Source: Chlorobiaceae bacterium (lineage in GTDB: Bacteria; Bacteroidota; Chlorobiia; Chlorobiales; Chlorobiaceae). Taken from it: DNA of 64,000 nt. This document shows positions 1 to 9,534 of this stretch, piece by piece; position 1 is the first letter of the stretch; every line of letters starts with the position of its first letter. The position numbers and the translations under genes were made by a program. A model generated the notes under the pieces. It did no database searches and had not been told where the DNA came from. It saw only the letters and a program-made list of their open reading frames with translations. The stretch spans positions 1 through 64,000 of the forward strand of contig JAAXXY010000001.1 of NCBI GenBank assembly GCA_013334225.1. Direction: 5' to 3'.

Positions 1-306
1 GAAAAAAAAGAGGGGATGACAACGAAGCTCCTCGACGGTCGTCTGAAACATTATTCCTATGACAATACCGCTCAGCTTATCCAGAAAATGCAGCACTATT
101 CCACACTATGGGCCGAGGAAAACCTTGGCAGAAAAAAAACGACTCCGGTCAGAGCCTTGCTGAATGGATTGATTACTTTTTTTCAGTCATATGTACTGAA
201 AAACGGATGGTTGTACGGCTATGAAGGTTTGTTGATTTCGATTTCAAACGCAAATGGTGCGTTTTACAAATATATCAAGCTGTATGAAGCGGAACGATAC
301 CATTAA
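1..306 (+). CDS. Family 2 glycosyltransferase, C-terminal part (5' end outside window)
   Basis: The open frame runs from the first base, upstream of the ATG the ORF track uses, so this is the tail of a longer gene. The residues resemble the C-terminal region of WaaE/KdtX-type family 2 glycosyltransferases of lipopolysaccharide core synthesis: a segment like LHYSYD, an amphipathic stretch with HYSTLWAEE, then a hydrophobic helix around FFQSYVLKNGWL and a short tail YYKYIKLY-like. The catalytic GT-A domain lies outside the window, so donor and acceptor cannot be judged. The next glycosyltransferase overlaps its 3' end, which points to one operon of cell-surface glycan genes. The family call is fairly safe; the exact sugar is unknown. 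Confidence 0.7.
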   Translation, partial: EKKEGMTTKLLDGRLKHYSYDNTAQLIQKMQHYSTLWAEENLGRKKTTPVRALLNGLITFFQSYVLKNGWLYGYEGLLISISNANGAFYKYIKLYEAERYH

Positions 307-1093
307 TTGTAGTCTTGTCATAACTACTTACAACAGGCCGGAGGCGCTCGAACTGTCAATTCGTAGCGCGCTTTCACAATCAGTCCCTCCTTTTGAAATC
401 ATCATTGCCGATGACGGCAGTACGTGCGAAACGGCGTTTCTAATTGATAATCTCAGTCCCCTGTCTCATGTGCCGCTGATTCATGTCTGGCAGGAAGACC
501 TGGGCTTCAGGGCTGCCGCGTCGAGAAACAGGGCAATTGCCGAAACAAAAGGTAATTACATCGTTATCATCGATGGCGATATGCTGCTGGATACGGATTT
601 CATAAGGGATCACAGAAGCATGGCGCTTGAAGGATCTTTCATTCAGGGATCCCGGGTGCTTCTTTCACGTGAAAATTCCGATATGCGCCTCGAAACGAAG
701 GTTACCGATGTTTCTCCTTTTGAAAAAGGGCTCGGGAATCGCAAGAACACGTTGCGACTGCCGTGGTTGTCCGGTCGTCTGGCAATTAAAAACAGGTCAC
801 TCTCCGGTATCAGGAGTTGCAATATGTCTTTTTTCAGGAAAGACTGTATCCTTATCAATGGATTCAATGAGGATTTTGTCGGATGGGGCCGCGAGGACAG
901 CGAATTTGCTGTCAGGATGATGAACAAAGGGATTTTACGTCGTAATGTAAAGTTCAGCGCCATTGCCTACCATCTCTGGCATCCGGAAAATTCGAGAAAA
1001 CAGCTTGCTGAAAATGACCGGCTGCTTGAACGGGCCATCGATGAGCATGTGACTTTCTGCCGAAACGGCATCGATAAATATCTAAACCAGTAA
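284..1093 (+). CDS. Family 2 glycosyltransferase (galactosyltransferase-like C-terminus)
   Basis: A GT-A fold transferase begins at CSLVITTYNRPEAL, followed by the nucleotide-binding IIIADDGST and a DxD-like IIDGDM. The C-terminal part contains GFNEDFVGWGREDSEFAVRM, the acceptor-side motif of glycosyltransferases with a Glyco_transf_7C-like domain. I start it at the ATG that gives MKRNDTIN, because the conserved fold begins right after it. The ORF track offers an earlier ATG ten codons upstream. Either way the gene overlaps the preceding one by a short stretch, suggesting translational coupling in a lipopolysaccharide or surface-glycan operon. It probably acts on the cytoplasmic face of the inner membrane. 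The sugar specificity cannot be read. Confidence 0.85.
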   Translation: MKRNDTINCSLVITTYNRPEALELSIRSALSQSVPPFEIIIADDGSTCETAFLIDNLSPLSHVPLIHVWQEDLGFRAAASRNRAIAETKGNYIVIIDGDMLLDTDFIRDHRSMALEGSFIQGSRVLLSRENSDMRLETKVTDVSPFEKGLGNRKNTLRLPWLSGRLAIKNRSLSGIRSCNMSFFRKDCILINGFNEDFVGWGREDSEFAVRMMNKGILRRNVKFSAIAYHLWHPENSRKQLAENDRLLERAIDEHVTFCRNGIDKYLNQ

Positions 1094-1098
1094 GTGGC

Positions 1099-1965
1099 AT
1101 GAAAATCAGTGCGTTTACTTTTATCAGGAACGGCTCTATCTTCGGGTTTCCATACAGGGAATCGATTCGTTCAGTGCTGCCGATTGTCGACGAGTTTGTC
1201 GTCAATGTCGGATATGGTGATGACGATACTCTTGAAAAGATTAAGGAGATAGGTGACAGGAAGATTCGCATCATCGAATCATCCTGGAACGACAACATGA
1301 AAGTTTCCGGCTATGTCTACGGCCAGCAGAAAATGATCGCGCAGTTCAACTGCACCGGGGACTGGGCATTTTATCTTGAAGGCGATGAAATTGTTCATGA
1401 AAACGATCTCCAGAAAATTGTCGATGCCTGCCGGAGCAATCTGCACGACGAGCGAGTTGAAGTGCTTGCCTTCGATTATATACATTTTTATGGCAACGCG
1501 AACAGTTACCTCGACTCACCAGGCTGGTATCGGCAGGCGGCAAGGATTATAAGGACTTCCGTCAGGTCATATGCTCCAGACGGTCTGTTCTGGCATGTAC
1601 TTACTGATAAAAGCAAGGTCAGCCGCTATCCGCGGGCAGCGCATACTGGTGCGATGATTTATCATTACGGGTGGGCAAGGAGTGAAGAAGAAATGAACCG
1701 GAAATCGGCAAATGTGCAGAAGTACTGGGATAAAAACCATCAGAAGATTGATTACCGGGAAATTGACCAGATGATCATCCGGGAGTTTACCGGAACGCAC
1801 CCGGCGGTTATCAAAGATTGGCTGCCAAACGAAAAGGGAGTGTTCCGGGCCAATCCGGCTCACAACCTGACCCGACGGGAAAAGAAGCACAGATTGATGA
1901 AGCGCATAGAGGAGTTGTTCGGTCTGGATCTGAGCAAAAAACATTTTATTCCGTTGAAATCATGA
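1099..1965 (+). CDS. Family 2 glycosyltransferase
   Basis: The N-terminus MKISAFTFIRNG and the following segment with VDEFVVNVGYGDDDT match the compact family 2 glycosyltransferases that sense D-rich nucleotide-sugar sites. YLEGDEIVHE supplies the DxD-like metal site. The rest is charged and lacks membrane segments, so it should be a soluble or peripheral cytoplasmic enzyme. It starts five bases after the previous glycosyltransferase stops, so the two are very likely cotranscribed. Position in the cluster suggests addition of a core or O-chain sugar to lipopolysaccharide. The actual sugar and linkage are not determined. Confidence 0.82.
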   Translation: MKISAFTFIRNGSIFGFPYRESIRSVLPIVDEFVVNVGYGDDDTLEKIKEIGDRKIRIIESSWNDNMKVSGYVYGQQKMIAQFNCTGDWAFYLEGDEIVHENDLQKIVDACRSNLHDERVEVLAFDYIHFYGNANSYLDSPGWYRQAARIIRTSVRSYAPDGLFWHVLTDKSKVSRYPRAAHTGAMIYHYGWARSEEEMNRKSANVQKYWDKNHQKIDYREIDQMIIREFTGTHPAVIKDWLPNEKGVFRANPAHNLTRREKKHRLMKRIEELFGLDLSKKHFIPLKS

Positions 1966-2038
1966 ATCCGGCTAATGATGGTTTCGATGTTTACGGAAGG
2001 ACATCGAAAAAATATTGACAATCTGTTTATCGGTATAT

Positions 2039-2986
2039 ATGAATTCTTCAGTTGTTCTCATGCCAAACTGGATAGGAGATATGCTCCTTGCTCTTTCGAT
2101 TGTTGAGAGACTGCCTGAAAGACGCCGCTTGCAAACAACGCTGCTGGTGCCAGGTCATATGGGCGCTCTTGTCAGTCTGTTGAGTGACCTGCCCCAGATT
2201 GAGTTTGCCAGAACAGATGCGGATGAGAGGAACCGTACCGTGCATGACGTCCGCAGCAGGGGATTCCATACCATGTACCTGCTCCCGTTTTCATTCTCTT
2301 CCGCATGGTTCGCTATGAAGACAGGGGTTCCTGTCAGACGGGGTTTATCACTCGAAATGAGACGTTTTCTGCTCAACGAGCCTTTACCGGGAAAACTAAG
2401 AGACAAGTCAAGTCACATTACGCTTGAATATGCCAAAATCCTCGATACGCCATACAGCCCACCCGACGAGTGGATCGGTAAAAAGGTTAAGCCGGACCAT
2501 AGTCATGCCGGTTCAATTGTTTTCTGCCCTGGCGCGATTTACGGTCCGGCAAAAAAATGGCGTCATTTTCCCAATCTGGCATTGCTGAAGGAGCGGGACA
2601 AGATCGTAATCCTTGGAAAACCCGAAGACCGGGAATCGGCAATGGAGATTGTCCGCATCGCGCCAGGAAGGGTCACGGACCTGACTGGAAATACCTCATT
2701 GACAGAAGCGGCATCGATAATGGCTGGTGCTCGTGCGGTTGTTTCAAACGACTCCGGTCTGATGCATCTTGCGGCATTTATAGGCACTCCGGTCATCGGT
2801 CTGTTTGGTTCAACGAGCCCGATATGGACCCGACCACTTGGAAAGAAAAGCATTGCGATGAACTTTCCTGAACCCTGCGCTCCCTGTTTCGATCATAAAT
2901 GCAGATATGAACACTACAGGTGTCTTGAAAACATAACGCCGAATATCGTGGCAGAAGCGATAGATAAATTGTGCGTCTCGAATTGA
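2039..2986 (+). CDS. waaF: Family 9 glycosyltransferase, ADP-heptose:LPS heptosyltransferase II-like
   Basis: The N-terminus MNSSVVLMPNWIGDMLLAL is the classic start of WaaF-type GT-B enzymes, which transfer a heptose to the lipopolysaccharide inner core. Further on are the donor-site segment FCPGAIYGPAKKW, SNDSGLMHLAAFIGTPVIGL for nucleotide-sugar binding, and a Cys-rich tail (CAPCFDHKC) typical of heptosyltransferase II. The ORF track begins eight codons earlier at a TTG; I prefer the ATG because it aligns with the family start, but no clear ribosome binding site separates the two. It follows three family 2 transferases and closes the core-sugar part of the cluster. The family is confident; the heptose specificity is inferred. 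Confidence 0.82.
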   Translation: MNSSVVLMPNWIGDMLLALSIVERLPERRRLQTTLLVPGHMGALVSLLSDLPQIEFARTDADERNRTVHDVRSRGFHTMYLLPFSFSSAWFAMKTGVPVRRGLSLEMRRFLLNEPLPGKLRDKSSHITLEYAKILDTPYSPPDEWIGKKVKPDHSHAGSIVFCPGAIYGPAKKWRHFPNLALLKERDKIVILGKPEDRESAMEIVRIAPGRVTDLTGNTSLTEAASIMAGARAVVSNDSGLMHLAAFIGTPVIGLFGSTSPIWTRPLGKKSIAMNFPEPCAPCFDHKCRYEHYRCLENITPNIVAEAIDKLCVSN

Positions 2987-3023
2987 TAAAATCCTGTAAT
3001 ACGGTTTAATATAGAATAAATAG

Positions 3024-3488
3024 ATGTCTATATATATTCATCCTGTCTCTGATGTAAAAAGCGGGGATATTGGTCAAAATACAAAAATCTGGCAGTATAC
3101 AGTTGTTCTGGAAGGTGCAAAAATTGGAAATAATTGTAATATCTGTTCGCATTGCTTTATCGAGAATAATGTTATTATTGGCGATCGAGTAACCGTTAAA
3201 TCTGGCGTTCAGTTATGGGACGGAGTCAGGCTCGGTGATGATGTATTCGTTGGTCCGAATGTAACATTTACCAATGATAAATATCCCAAAAGCCGCAATG
3301 CGGAATACACATGTTTAGAAACATGGATTGAAAACGGGGCTGTAATTGGTGGAGGTGCTGTAATTCTTCCTGGTATTCGAATAGGTGCGGGTGCTGTTGT
3401 AGGTGCAGGTGCTGTTGTAACAAAAAATGTTCCCGGGGGAGTTACCGTTGTCGGTAATCCGGCAAAAGCAATTAAAATAGATAAATGA
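3024..3488 (+). CDS. fdtC: Hexapeptide-repeat N-acetyltransferase for dTDP-3-amino-3,6-dideoxyhexose (FdtC/QdtC-like)
   Basis: The protein is almost entirely left-handed beta-helix hexapeptide repeats, for example [29 protein letters not shown] and [13 protein letters not shown]. It ends in [10 protein letters not shown], the closing motif of WbbJ-type acetyltransferases. Enzymes of this size next to a sugar 3,4-ketoisomerase and a DegT aminotransferase acetylate the 3-amino group of a dTDP-6-deoxy sugar with acetyl-CoA. The start of the next gene overlaps its stop (ATGA), so the set is translationally coupled. Base composition is A+T-richer than the preceding transferase genes, a hint of separate acquisition. 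Whether the sugar is the galacto (Fuc3NAc) or gluco (Qui3NAc) form is unresolved. Confidence 0.83.
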   Translation: MSIYIHPVSDVKSGDIGQNTKIWQYTVVLEGAKIGNNCNICSHCFIENNVIIGDRVTVKSGVQLWDGVRLGDDVFVGPNVTFTNDKYPKSRNAEYTCLETWIENGAVIGGGAVILPGIRIGAGAVVGAGAVVTKNVPGGVTVVGNPAKAIKIDK

Positions 3489-3910
3489 TAACAATGTCGT
3501 TTACTCTTGATTTATGCAAATTTATCGATCTTCCAAAGATACACGATCCACGAGGCAATCTCACTTTTATTGAAGGAAATCAGCATGTTCCCTTCGATAT
3601 TCAGCGAGTTTATTATCTATATGACGTACCGGGAGGTTCCGAGAGGGGAGGGCATGCACACAAGGCTCTCCATCAATTAATTATTGCGATGTCCGGGAGT
3701 TTTGATGTTGTGCTTGATGATGGAAAAGATAAAAAGCGATTTCATCTGAACAGGTCTTACAATGGTCTTTATGTATGTCCCATGATCTGGCGAGAGCTTG
3801 ATAATTTTTCATCAGGTTCCGTATGTATGGTTCTTGCTTCAAACAGATACGAAGAAGGTGATTATTATCGTGATTATGCGGAATTTATGCGTGCGAGGTG
3901 GAAAGCATGA
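3485..3910 (+). CDS. fdtA: dTDP-4-keto-6-deoxyglucose 3,4-ketoisomerase (FdtA/QdtA-like, WxcM family)
   Basis: This single-domain cupin of 141 residues has the family signature [14 protein letters not shown], whose histidines form the active site. [13 protein letters not shown] near the N-terminus and [12 protein letters not shown] are also typical. The enzyme moves the keto group of dTDP-4-keto-6-deoxyglucose from C4 to C3, making the substrate for the aminotransferase encoded next. It overlaps the acetyltransferase gene by four bases at its start and the aminotransferase by four bases at its end, so all three are coupled. Family members differ in whether they also invert C4; the residues deciding this cannot be assigned confidently here. 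Confidence 0.87.
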   Translation: MITMSFTLDLCKFIDLPKIHDPRGNLTFIEGNQHVPFDIQRVYYLYDVPGGSERGGHAHKALHQLIIAMSGSFDVVLDDGKDKKRFHLNRSYNGLYVCPMIWRELDNFSSGSVCMVLASNRYEEGDYYRDYAEFMRARWKA

Positions 3911-5004
3911 TGATCCAGTTTCTTGATTTACGTGCAGCTTATATCGAATTGAAATCAGAGATAGATGAAGCTGTCAATCGTGTACTGAGTAGCGGTTGGT
4001 ATATACTTGGAGAGGAAGTTGACGCTTTTGAAAAAGAGTACGCTTCGTTTTGTGAAACGGACTATGCTGTTGGTGTTGGTAATGGACTTGATGCATTACA
4101 TTTGGCGTTGCTTGCAATGGGAATCGGCGAAGGTGATGAGGTTATCGCTCCTTCAAATACCTATATAGCGACCTGGCTTGCGATCAGTCAATGCGGCGCC
4201 ATTCCTGTTCCCGTAGAACCGTTAGAGCCAACATACAATATTGATCCCCGAAGAATAGAAGAGGCAATAACAAAAAAAACAAAAGCGATTATCCCTGTTC
4301 ATCTTTACGGCCAACCCGCTGATATTGATCCTGTTCTGGGTATAGCGAATAAATATGGATTGAAAGTTCTTGAAGATGCGGCGCAGGCACATGGGGCCCG
4401 TTATAAAGGAAAACGTATCGGCGGGCATGGAGATGCTGTCGCATGGAGTTTCTATCCCGGCAAGAATCTGGGCGCTATGGGTGATGCCGGGGCTGTGACA
4501 ACGAATGATCCTGAAATTGCCGATAGAATCCGTGTATTGAGAAATTACGGATCAAGAGTGAAGTATATCAATGAAATTAAAGGGTTCAACAGCCGGCTCG
4601 ATCCAGTTCAATCAGCGGTACTGCGAGTAAAGCTCAGGTACCTCGATGAATGGAATACCCGCCGTAAAAAAATAGCGGAGAAATATTTTGCTGTCTTGAA
4701 AGATTTTGATCTTGTCCTTCCGGATGTTCCGGAATGGGCAGATCCTGTCTGGCATCTTTATGTTGTTCAATCAGAAAATCGTGATGCAATACAACGTATT
4801 TTAAAAGAGTCGGGGGTTGAAACAATGTTGCATTATCCGATTCCACCTCATTTACAAGATGCATATGCTGACTCAGGATATAAAAACGGATCCTGCCCTA
4901 TAGCAGAAAAAATCAGTCAGCATGTATTCAGTCTGCCAATCGGTCCTCATTTAAAAGATATTGAGCAGGATTCTGTAGTGACTGCCATATCTCGTTATCC
5001 CTGA
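3907..5004 (+). CDS. fdtB: PLP-dependent sugar 3-aminotransferase (FdtB/QdtB-like, DegT/DnrJ/EryC1 family)
   Basis: The DegT/DnrJ/EryC1 fold is clear: [16 protein letters not shown] binds the PLP phosphate, [16 protein letters not shown] carries the conserved Asp, and [16 protein letters not shown] holds the Schiff-base Lys. It aminates C3 of the dTDP-3-keto-6-deoxyhexose made by the ketoisomerase, using glutamate as the usual donor. I choose the ATG that overlaps the previous stop as ATGA, with GAGGTGG just upstream; the ORF track starts three codons earlier at GTG. It completes the three-step module with the acetyltransferase and ketoisomerase. Upstream rmlA/rmlB genes are not in the window. 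Confidence 0.88.
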   Translation: MMIQFLDLRAAYIELKSEIDEAVNRVLSSGWYILGEEVDAFEKEYASFCETDYAVGVGNGLDALHLALLAMGIGEGDEVIAPSNTYIATWLAISQCGAIPVPVEPLEPTYNIDPRRIEEAITKKTKAIIPVHLYGQPADIDPVLGIANKYGLKVLEDAAQAHGARYKGKRIGGHGDAVAWSFYPGKNLGAMGDAGAVTTNDPEIADRIRVLRNYGSRVKYINEIKGFNSRLDPVQSAVLRVKLRYLDEWNTRRKKIAEKYFAVLKDFDLVLPDVPEWADPVWHLYVVQSENRDAIQRILKESGVETMLHYPIPPHLQDAYADSGYKNGSCPIAEKISQHVFSLPIGPHLKDIEQDSVVTAISRYP

Positions 5005-5479
5005 AATCCTGAAATGCCACGTTTTTCACTCAGTAACTGCTAAAAATATTCTTCAAGTCTGCCGGTCATTGCATTCATGGTGAAATTGTATTCACCCTTA
5101 TGTAACCGGCATTTCCAAAATCGGAAAGCTGTGGCATAATCATGCGGAATCGAAATGGAATCAGGTTTTTCAGCTCCGCTAATATTGATGGCTGAATTGC
5201 AATTTTCATACCGGCAAGGCTCAATTTCTCCGGTTCTGATGATGATACTTGCACAATGGTCTTGTTAAAACCGGGAATTGTTGTAACTGTTCAACTGCTT
5301 GTGTTATGCTGAATCCGGTTTGAAGAAAACAACTGTTTCTTTTCCGTTCGATGTTCTATTGAAAATAACGGTAAAATGATTTTCGATTTGTTTTTTCCTG
5401 CAGCAATGTCTATCTGTATATAAAGAAATCACTTCCGGATGTTTTAAATGTCATGGCATCCTGAATTCGCTGATCATCG
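5005..5479. other. Intergenic stretch with ambiguous minus-strand open frames
   Basis: No plus-strand gene is evident between the aminotransferase and the CPBP protease. On the minus strand one frame stays open for 74 codons (5264 down to a TAG at 5040) and ends NAMTGRLEEYF, but it has no initiation codon. A second frame over the same bases is open for about 59 codons. Neither has a recognisable family motif. It could be a decayed gene from the adjoining glycan cluster or chance openness in A+T-rich DNA. A promoter for the next gene should lie near its right end, but I see no clear consensus. Confidence 0.4.
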
Positions 5480-6433
5480 ATGCAAAACGTGCAACTATCT
5501 GACTCCTTTGCCGGAAAGCGGCCCTCCTTTATCGTCAATACCATCGTGCTGATCGGTATCATGGCACTCTATCTCGTTGCAGGAGCAATGATCCTGATTG
5601 TTACCGGCATCGGCAGCAGCGGAGAACAGGTTTCAGGGCTGACACCTGAACTTGTCTCCCGGCATCTCGCATCAATCCGTCTGGCTCAGGTCTTTGGACA
5701 GATAATTGTTCTTGCGATACCGGTTATACTGCTTTCCGCGTTTCATACTGGATCCGGAAATCCATTCTCCCGGAAAAGCCTGGCATTTTTAGGTGTCGGC
5801 CGCATTCCGGATGGTAAAGTGCTGTTACTTGGTGTTTCAGGAATATTTCTTCTTCAGCCGCTTCTGCATACGATTTCTTCGCTTGAGCAGCTCTTCCTCT
5901 GGCCTGCCCTTGGAAAGGCGGGAACGGAGGTTCTCCGGCAGCAGGAACAAATGGATGCATTTATCAGGGAACTTGCCCAGGTTCACAGCGTACCGGAATT
6001 TTTCCTGGTGATTTTTGTTCTGGCTCTTACTCCAGCCATATGCGAAGAGCTCCTGTTCAGGGGATATGTTCAGCAGAATTATACACGTTCGATGTCGTCC
6101 GGAAATGCGGTGCTGCTGACCGGGGTGGTGTTTGCATTCTTTCATATGAGTGCATTCAATATTCTTTCTCTTGCTTTGCTTGGGTGGTTTATTGGCTATA
6201 TTTATGCAAAAACAGGTAATCTTGCGGTTCCTGCTTTTGTGCATTTCGTGAACAATCTTGCCGCTCTGCTTGTCCTTTTTTTTACGGAGGGTACCGGCCC
6301 TGACAGTGTTTCAAATCCGGAGAAAGTCATTTATTCTGTCTGGTGGTGGCTTTTCCTTGCAGGGAGTTTATATCTTTTCATGACAGTGGTCCGGCGCCTG
6401 TCATCAGAAAATGTTACGAAGGGTTTTGTTTAA
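5480..6433 (+). CDS. CPBP family intramembrane metalloprotease (CAAX/Abi-like)
   Basis: A polytopic membrane protein of 317 residues. The three CPBP motifs are visible: EELLFRGYVQQ (Glu-Glu with distant Arg), FAFFHMSAFN (the metal-binding His), and a second His-Asn pair in FVHFVNNLAALL near the C-terminus. These residues bind zinc within the membrane in Rce1-like proteases. Substrates of bacterial members are mostly unknown; roles in prenyl-protein processing, bacteriocin immunity or stress have been shown for some. It precedes cdsA by 49 bases on the same strand, so the two may be cotranscribed. The family is secure and the function is open. Confidence 0.88.
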   Translation: MQNVQLSDSFAGKRPSFIVNTIVLIGIMALYLVAGAMILIVTGIGSSGEQVSGLTPELVSRHLASIRLAQVFGQIIVLAIPVILLSAFHTGSGNPFSRKSLAFLGVGRIPDGKVLLLGVSGIFLLQPLLHTISSLEQLFLWPALGKAGTEVLRQQEQMDAFIRELAQVHSVPEFFLVIFVLALTPAICEELLFRGYVQQNYTRSMSSGNAVLLTGVVFAFFHMSAFNILSLALLGWFIGYIYAKTGNLAVPAFVHFVNNLAALLVLFFTEGTGPDSVSNPEKVIYSVWWWLFLAGSLYLFMTVVRRLSSENVTKGFV

Positions 6434-6482
6434 GATTGTGTCAGGGTTGATCCGGAAAAATAGGCAGTAATAAATACACGAT

Positions 6483-7304
6483 ATGGGCAATCTGTTAAGC
6501 ATGAATCTCCTGCAGAGGGTTTTGGTGGCCCTTGTGGGAATTCCTTTTCTGTTATGGCTGATCCAGATTGGCGGAAGCTGGTTTTTCTGTTTTTTTCTTG
6601 TGCTTGCACTGGTCGCTGCTTTCGAGTTCCATCGTCTCTCTTGTCACAAGGCCAAACCGCCGTCATTATGGCTTGTCCTGTTCATAACATTATTGTTTCA
6701 ACTGAACTTCTATCTCCATGTTCTGGAGGTATGGGAGTTGCTGCTCGCTGTTGTGATTATCCTTCTCGTGATAGAACTTTTTTTAAAGGAAGGCTCGCCG
6801 CTGCTCAACCTTGGCTCGGCACTGCCCGGCCTGCTCTACGTGAACCTGTCATTCGGTTCACTGTTGAGACTCCGTCTCGATTCAGCAGATGAAACTGGCA
6901 GAACCATGGTTTTTCTCATGTTTCTCTGTGTCTGGGCTGCCGATATATCTGCTTTTTTCGGTGGCAGCCTGCTTGGCGGCAAATTTATCCGTCGCAAGCT
7001 CTTTGAACGTCTCAGTCCTCATAAAACGTGGGAGGGGTTTTTGTTCGGTCTTGCGGGCAGCATTATAGCATCGTTGATTTTTGCCAGCTATAATCCCCAT
7101 CTGGCATTGAAATCGGCATTTCTTACAGGTTCACTGATCGGGCTTGCAAGTCCGGCAGGCGACCTTATCGAGTCGATGTTCAAAAGAGATGCCGGTGTCA
7201 AGGATTCTTCAGCCCTGATCCCGGGCCACGGCGGAGTACTTGACCGGTTTGACACGATCATGTTTGTTTCTCCTTTCATTTACTTTATTACTTTTCGGCT
7301 TTAG
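6483..7304 (+). CDS. cdsA: Phosphatidate cytidylyltransferase
   Basis: CdsA makes CDP-diacylglycerol from phosphatidate and CTP, the branch point of phospholipid synthesis at the inner membrane. The protein has about seven to eight hydrophobic segments. It carries SPHKTWEGFLFGLAGS in the middle and the family signature DLIESMFKRDAGVKDSS followed by IPGHGGVLDRFDTI near the C-terminus, including the catalytic Asp residues. Length (273 residues) is normal. The first ATG is used, though an in-frame ATG six codons later (MNLLQRVLV) is possible; neither has an obvious Shine-Dalgarno. It follows the CPBP protease gene closely. Confidence 0.93.
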   Translation: MGNLLSMNLLQRVLVALVGIPFLLWLIQIGGSWFFCFFLVLALVAAFEFHRLSCHKAKPPSLWLVLFITLLFQLNFYLHVLEVWELLLAVVIILLVIELFLKEGSPLLNLGSALPGLLYVNLSFGSLLRLRLDSADETGRTMVFLMFLCVWAADISAFFGGSLLGGKFIRRKLFERLSPHKTWEGFLFGLAGSIIASLIFASYNPHLALKSAFLTGSLIGLASPAGDLIESMFKRDAGVKDSSALIPGHGGVLDRFDTIMFVSPFIYFITFRL

Positions 7305-7421
7305 ATTGAAGGGATTCCGGTTCAGGAAATGAGGAAAAAATGTTTTTATATATTAAGGGTTCGTTTTAGCTGAAGGTACTCTTTAACAGGCCGAAGTGAC
7401 TAACTGTATGAGGTTGTCAAC

Positions 7422-7892
7422 ATGAAAATAGAAGGTTTGCTTTCTGAAAAAAATATTGCTTTAAACCTTGACTTATCCTCGAAGAGTCAGGTGATCGATA
7501 CAATGCTTTCCATAATAGCCGATCATGAGGGAGTAAACAACATTCTCAAACTCAGGACTGATGTTTTCAAACGTGAAGAGGAGATGTCAACAGGTATTGG
7601 AAAGCAGATTGCCCTGCCACATGCAAAAACTGATGCCGTAAAAAGGCCGGTACTGGCTTTTGCAACACTTGGCAATGATGTCAACTTTGATTCGATTGAT
7701 AATTTGCCGGTCAGGCTTGTTTTTTTCCTTGCAACCCCGGAGAATATGCTTTCGGAGCATCTGAAACTGCTCGGACGAATAACGAGGTTAGCCGGTCGGG
7801 AAGAAGTCCGGCGGAAGCTTTTGCTTTCGCGATCACCTTCGGAAGTACTTGAATTGTTCAGAGAGGAAGAAAAAAACTTTCCTCAGATTTAA
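7422..7892 (+). CDS. PTS EIIA-like (PtsN/fructose type) domain protein
   Basis: One PTS_EIIA type 2 domain of 156 residues. The phosphorylatable histidine sits in [16 protein letters not shown], the signature of fructose/mannitol and PtsN-type EIIA. Green sulfur bacteria lack classical sugar PTS uptake as far as is generally known, so a regulatory role resembling the nitrogen-PTS EIIANtr is more likely than transport. That is inference; no EI, HPr or EIIBC is in the window. A GAGG-type ribosome binding site lies upstream. The gene sits 29 bases before hisS on the same strand and is probably cotranscribed with it. Confidence 0.85.
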   Translation: MKIEGLLSEKNIALNLDLSSKSQVIDTMLSIIADHEGVNNILKLRTDVFKREEEMSTGIGKQIALPHAKTDAVKRPVLAFATLGNDVNFDSIDNLPVRLVFFLATPENMLSEHLKLLGRITRLAGREEVRRKLLLSRSPSEVLELFREEEKNFPQI

Positions 7893-7921
7893 TTTTTTTA
7901 CCAGCAGGAATCATTAAGAAT

Positions 7922-9214
7922 ATGCCGCAGTATCAGGCAGTCAAAGGCGCCAGGGACATATTTCCTGAAGAGGCCGCACAATGGAAATATGTTGAGGGTG
8001 TCGTTCATTCTGTAGCATCGCTGTATGGGTTCAGTGAAATCCGTACCCCGGTGTTCGAGTATACCGAGTTGTTTCAGAGAGGGATAGGGGCGACGACAGA
8101 TATTGTCGGGAAAGAGATGTTTTCTTTCCAGCCGGATCCTAACGGCCGTTCCATCACCCTTCGTCCGGAAATGACGGCAGGTGTCATGAGAGCTGTGCTC
8201 CAGAAAAACCTTCTTGCCTCGGCACCTTTGCACAAATTGTATTATATCAGCGAACTTTTTCGCAAGGAGAGGCCGCAGGCGGGCAGGCAGAGGCAGTTCT
8301 CCCAGTTCGGAGCGGAATTGCTCGGAGCATCTTCCCCTGCTGCGGTAGCTGAAGTTATTTCACTGATGATGCATGTATTCGAGTCCCTTGGTCTTCATGG
8401 CCTCAGGCTCAGGATCAATACCCTCGGAGGAACAGAAGACAGGATGCGTTACCGTGAAGCTCTGCGGGGTTATTTTTCGAATCACCATACAAGTCTTGAC
8501 GAAGCATCGAAAGAAAGGCTCGAAAAAAATCCGCTCAGAATCCTCGACTCGAAGAATCCAGGGATACAGGAGATTGTTTCCGGAGCTCCCCGTCTTTTTG
8601 ATTACCTCGGGGTGGAAGCTGTCGGCGATTTCGAGAAAGTTCTGTTCTACCTTGGAGAGCGGGGAATTGCCTTTGAAATTGATTACCGGCTTGTCAGAGG
8701 ACTGGATTATTATAGTTATACGGCGTTCGAGGTTACCAGTTCGGAGCTTGGAGCTCAGGATGCTGTAGGGGGCGGAGGGCGTTATGATGGTCTTTCCCGT
8801 GAGCTGGGCAGTTCTTCTGATATACCGGCCGTCGGATTTGCGGTAGGCATCGAAAGGCTGCTGATGACCATGGAAAAACAGGGGCTTTTTGCCGCTCTCA
8901 CACCTGATGCGCCTCTTGTTTATGTCATTCTGCAGCAGCAGGAATATTCGGACCATGCTATGCGGGTCGCCTATCGGTTGAGAAAGGCAGGAATCAGGAC
9001 TGAAGTGGATCTGGTGTCGAGGAGTATGAAATCCCAGATGAGGGAAGCGAACCGTGTCCGTTCATCCTATGCCCTTTTTATCGGAGAAAACGAGATAGGA
9101 ACAGGTCAATACACTTTGAAAAACCTTGTTACATCCGATCAGACAACCCTTTCACTGGATGCCATCATTGAAATTCTTCATGAACCGGCAATGAAGGAGT
9201 ACGTGAAATCATGA
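7922..9214 (+). CDS. hisS: Histidyl-tRNA synthetase
   Basis: A class II synthetase charging tRNA-His in the cytoplasm. The start [17 protein letters not shown] is family-typical. Motif 2 appears as [19 protein letters not shown], the histidine-specific loop as [13 protein letters not shown], and motif 3 as [12 protein letters not shown]. The C-terminal about 95 residues form the anticodon-binding domain (VYVILQQ onward). Length of 430 residues is standard. Its last codons overlap the next, glutaredoxin-like, gene by four bases (ATGA), so the two are translationally coupled. Confidence 0.96.
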   Translation: MPQYQAVKGARDIFPEEAAQWKYVEGVVHSVASLYGFSEIRTPVFEYTELFQRGIGATTDIVGKEMFSFQPDPNGRSITLRPEMTAGVMRAVLQKNLLASAPLHKLYYISELFRKERPQAGRQRQFSQFGAELLGASSPAAVAEVISLMMHVFESLGLHGLRLRINTLGGTEDRMRYREALRGYFSNHHTSLDEASKERLEKNPLRILDSKNPGIQEIVSGAPRLFDYLGVEAVGDFEKVLFYLGERGIAFEIDYRLVRGLDYYSYTAFEVTSSELGAQDAVGGGGRYDGLSRELGSSSDIPAVGFAVGIERLLMTMEKQGLFAALTPDAPLVYVILQQQEYSDHAMRVAYRLRKAGIRTEVDLVSRSMKSQMREANRVRSSYALFIGENEIGTGQYTLKNLVTSDQTTLSLDAIIEILHEPAMKEYVKS

Positions 9215-9465
9215 CAGGCAAACGTCACGCCATAACCTTGTACGGCAAGAAAGAGTGCTGTCTCTGTGACGAGGCAATGGAGGTGCTCGAAAAAGTTGCC
9301 TTATCACTCCCTTTTGAGTTTGAAAAAAAAGATATCACGGAAGATCCGGAACTGCTCGAACGGTTCGGAACTGTTATCCCGGTGGTATTTGTCGATGGCG
9401 AGCAGGTTTTCAGATACAGGGTGAATGAAAACCGTCTCAGGGCATTGTTAAGCAAAGCGAGATAG
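9211..9465 (+). CDS. Glutaredoxin-like (DUF836) thiol-redox protein
   Basis: A small thioredoxin-fold protein of 84 residues. The N-terminal strand [19 protein letters not shown] carries the redox pair CLC directly after another Cys, and [12 protein letters not shown] supplies the cis-proline region. This matches glutaredoxin-like DUF836 proteins, which are widespread but of uncertain substrate. The ATG overlaps the hisS stop codon, so it should be expressed with hisS. No membrane segment or signal peptide is present, so it should be cytoplasmic. Confidence 0.82.
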   Translation: MTGKRHAITLYGKKECCLCDEAMEVLEKVALSLPFEFEKKDITEDPELLERFGTVIPVVFVDGEQVFRYRVNENRLRALLSKAR

Positions 9466-9534
9466 AATACCCTGCGATTTTCGATTTTATTACTACGGCG
9501 ACATTAAGTCGAAAGGAAATCCATGCAACGGGAC

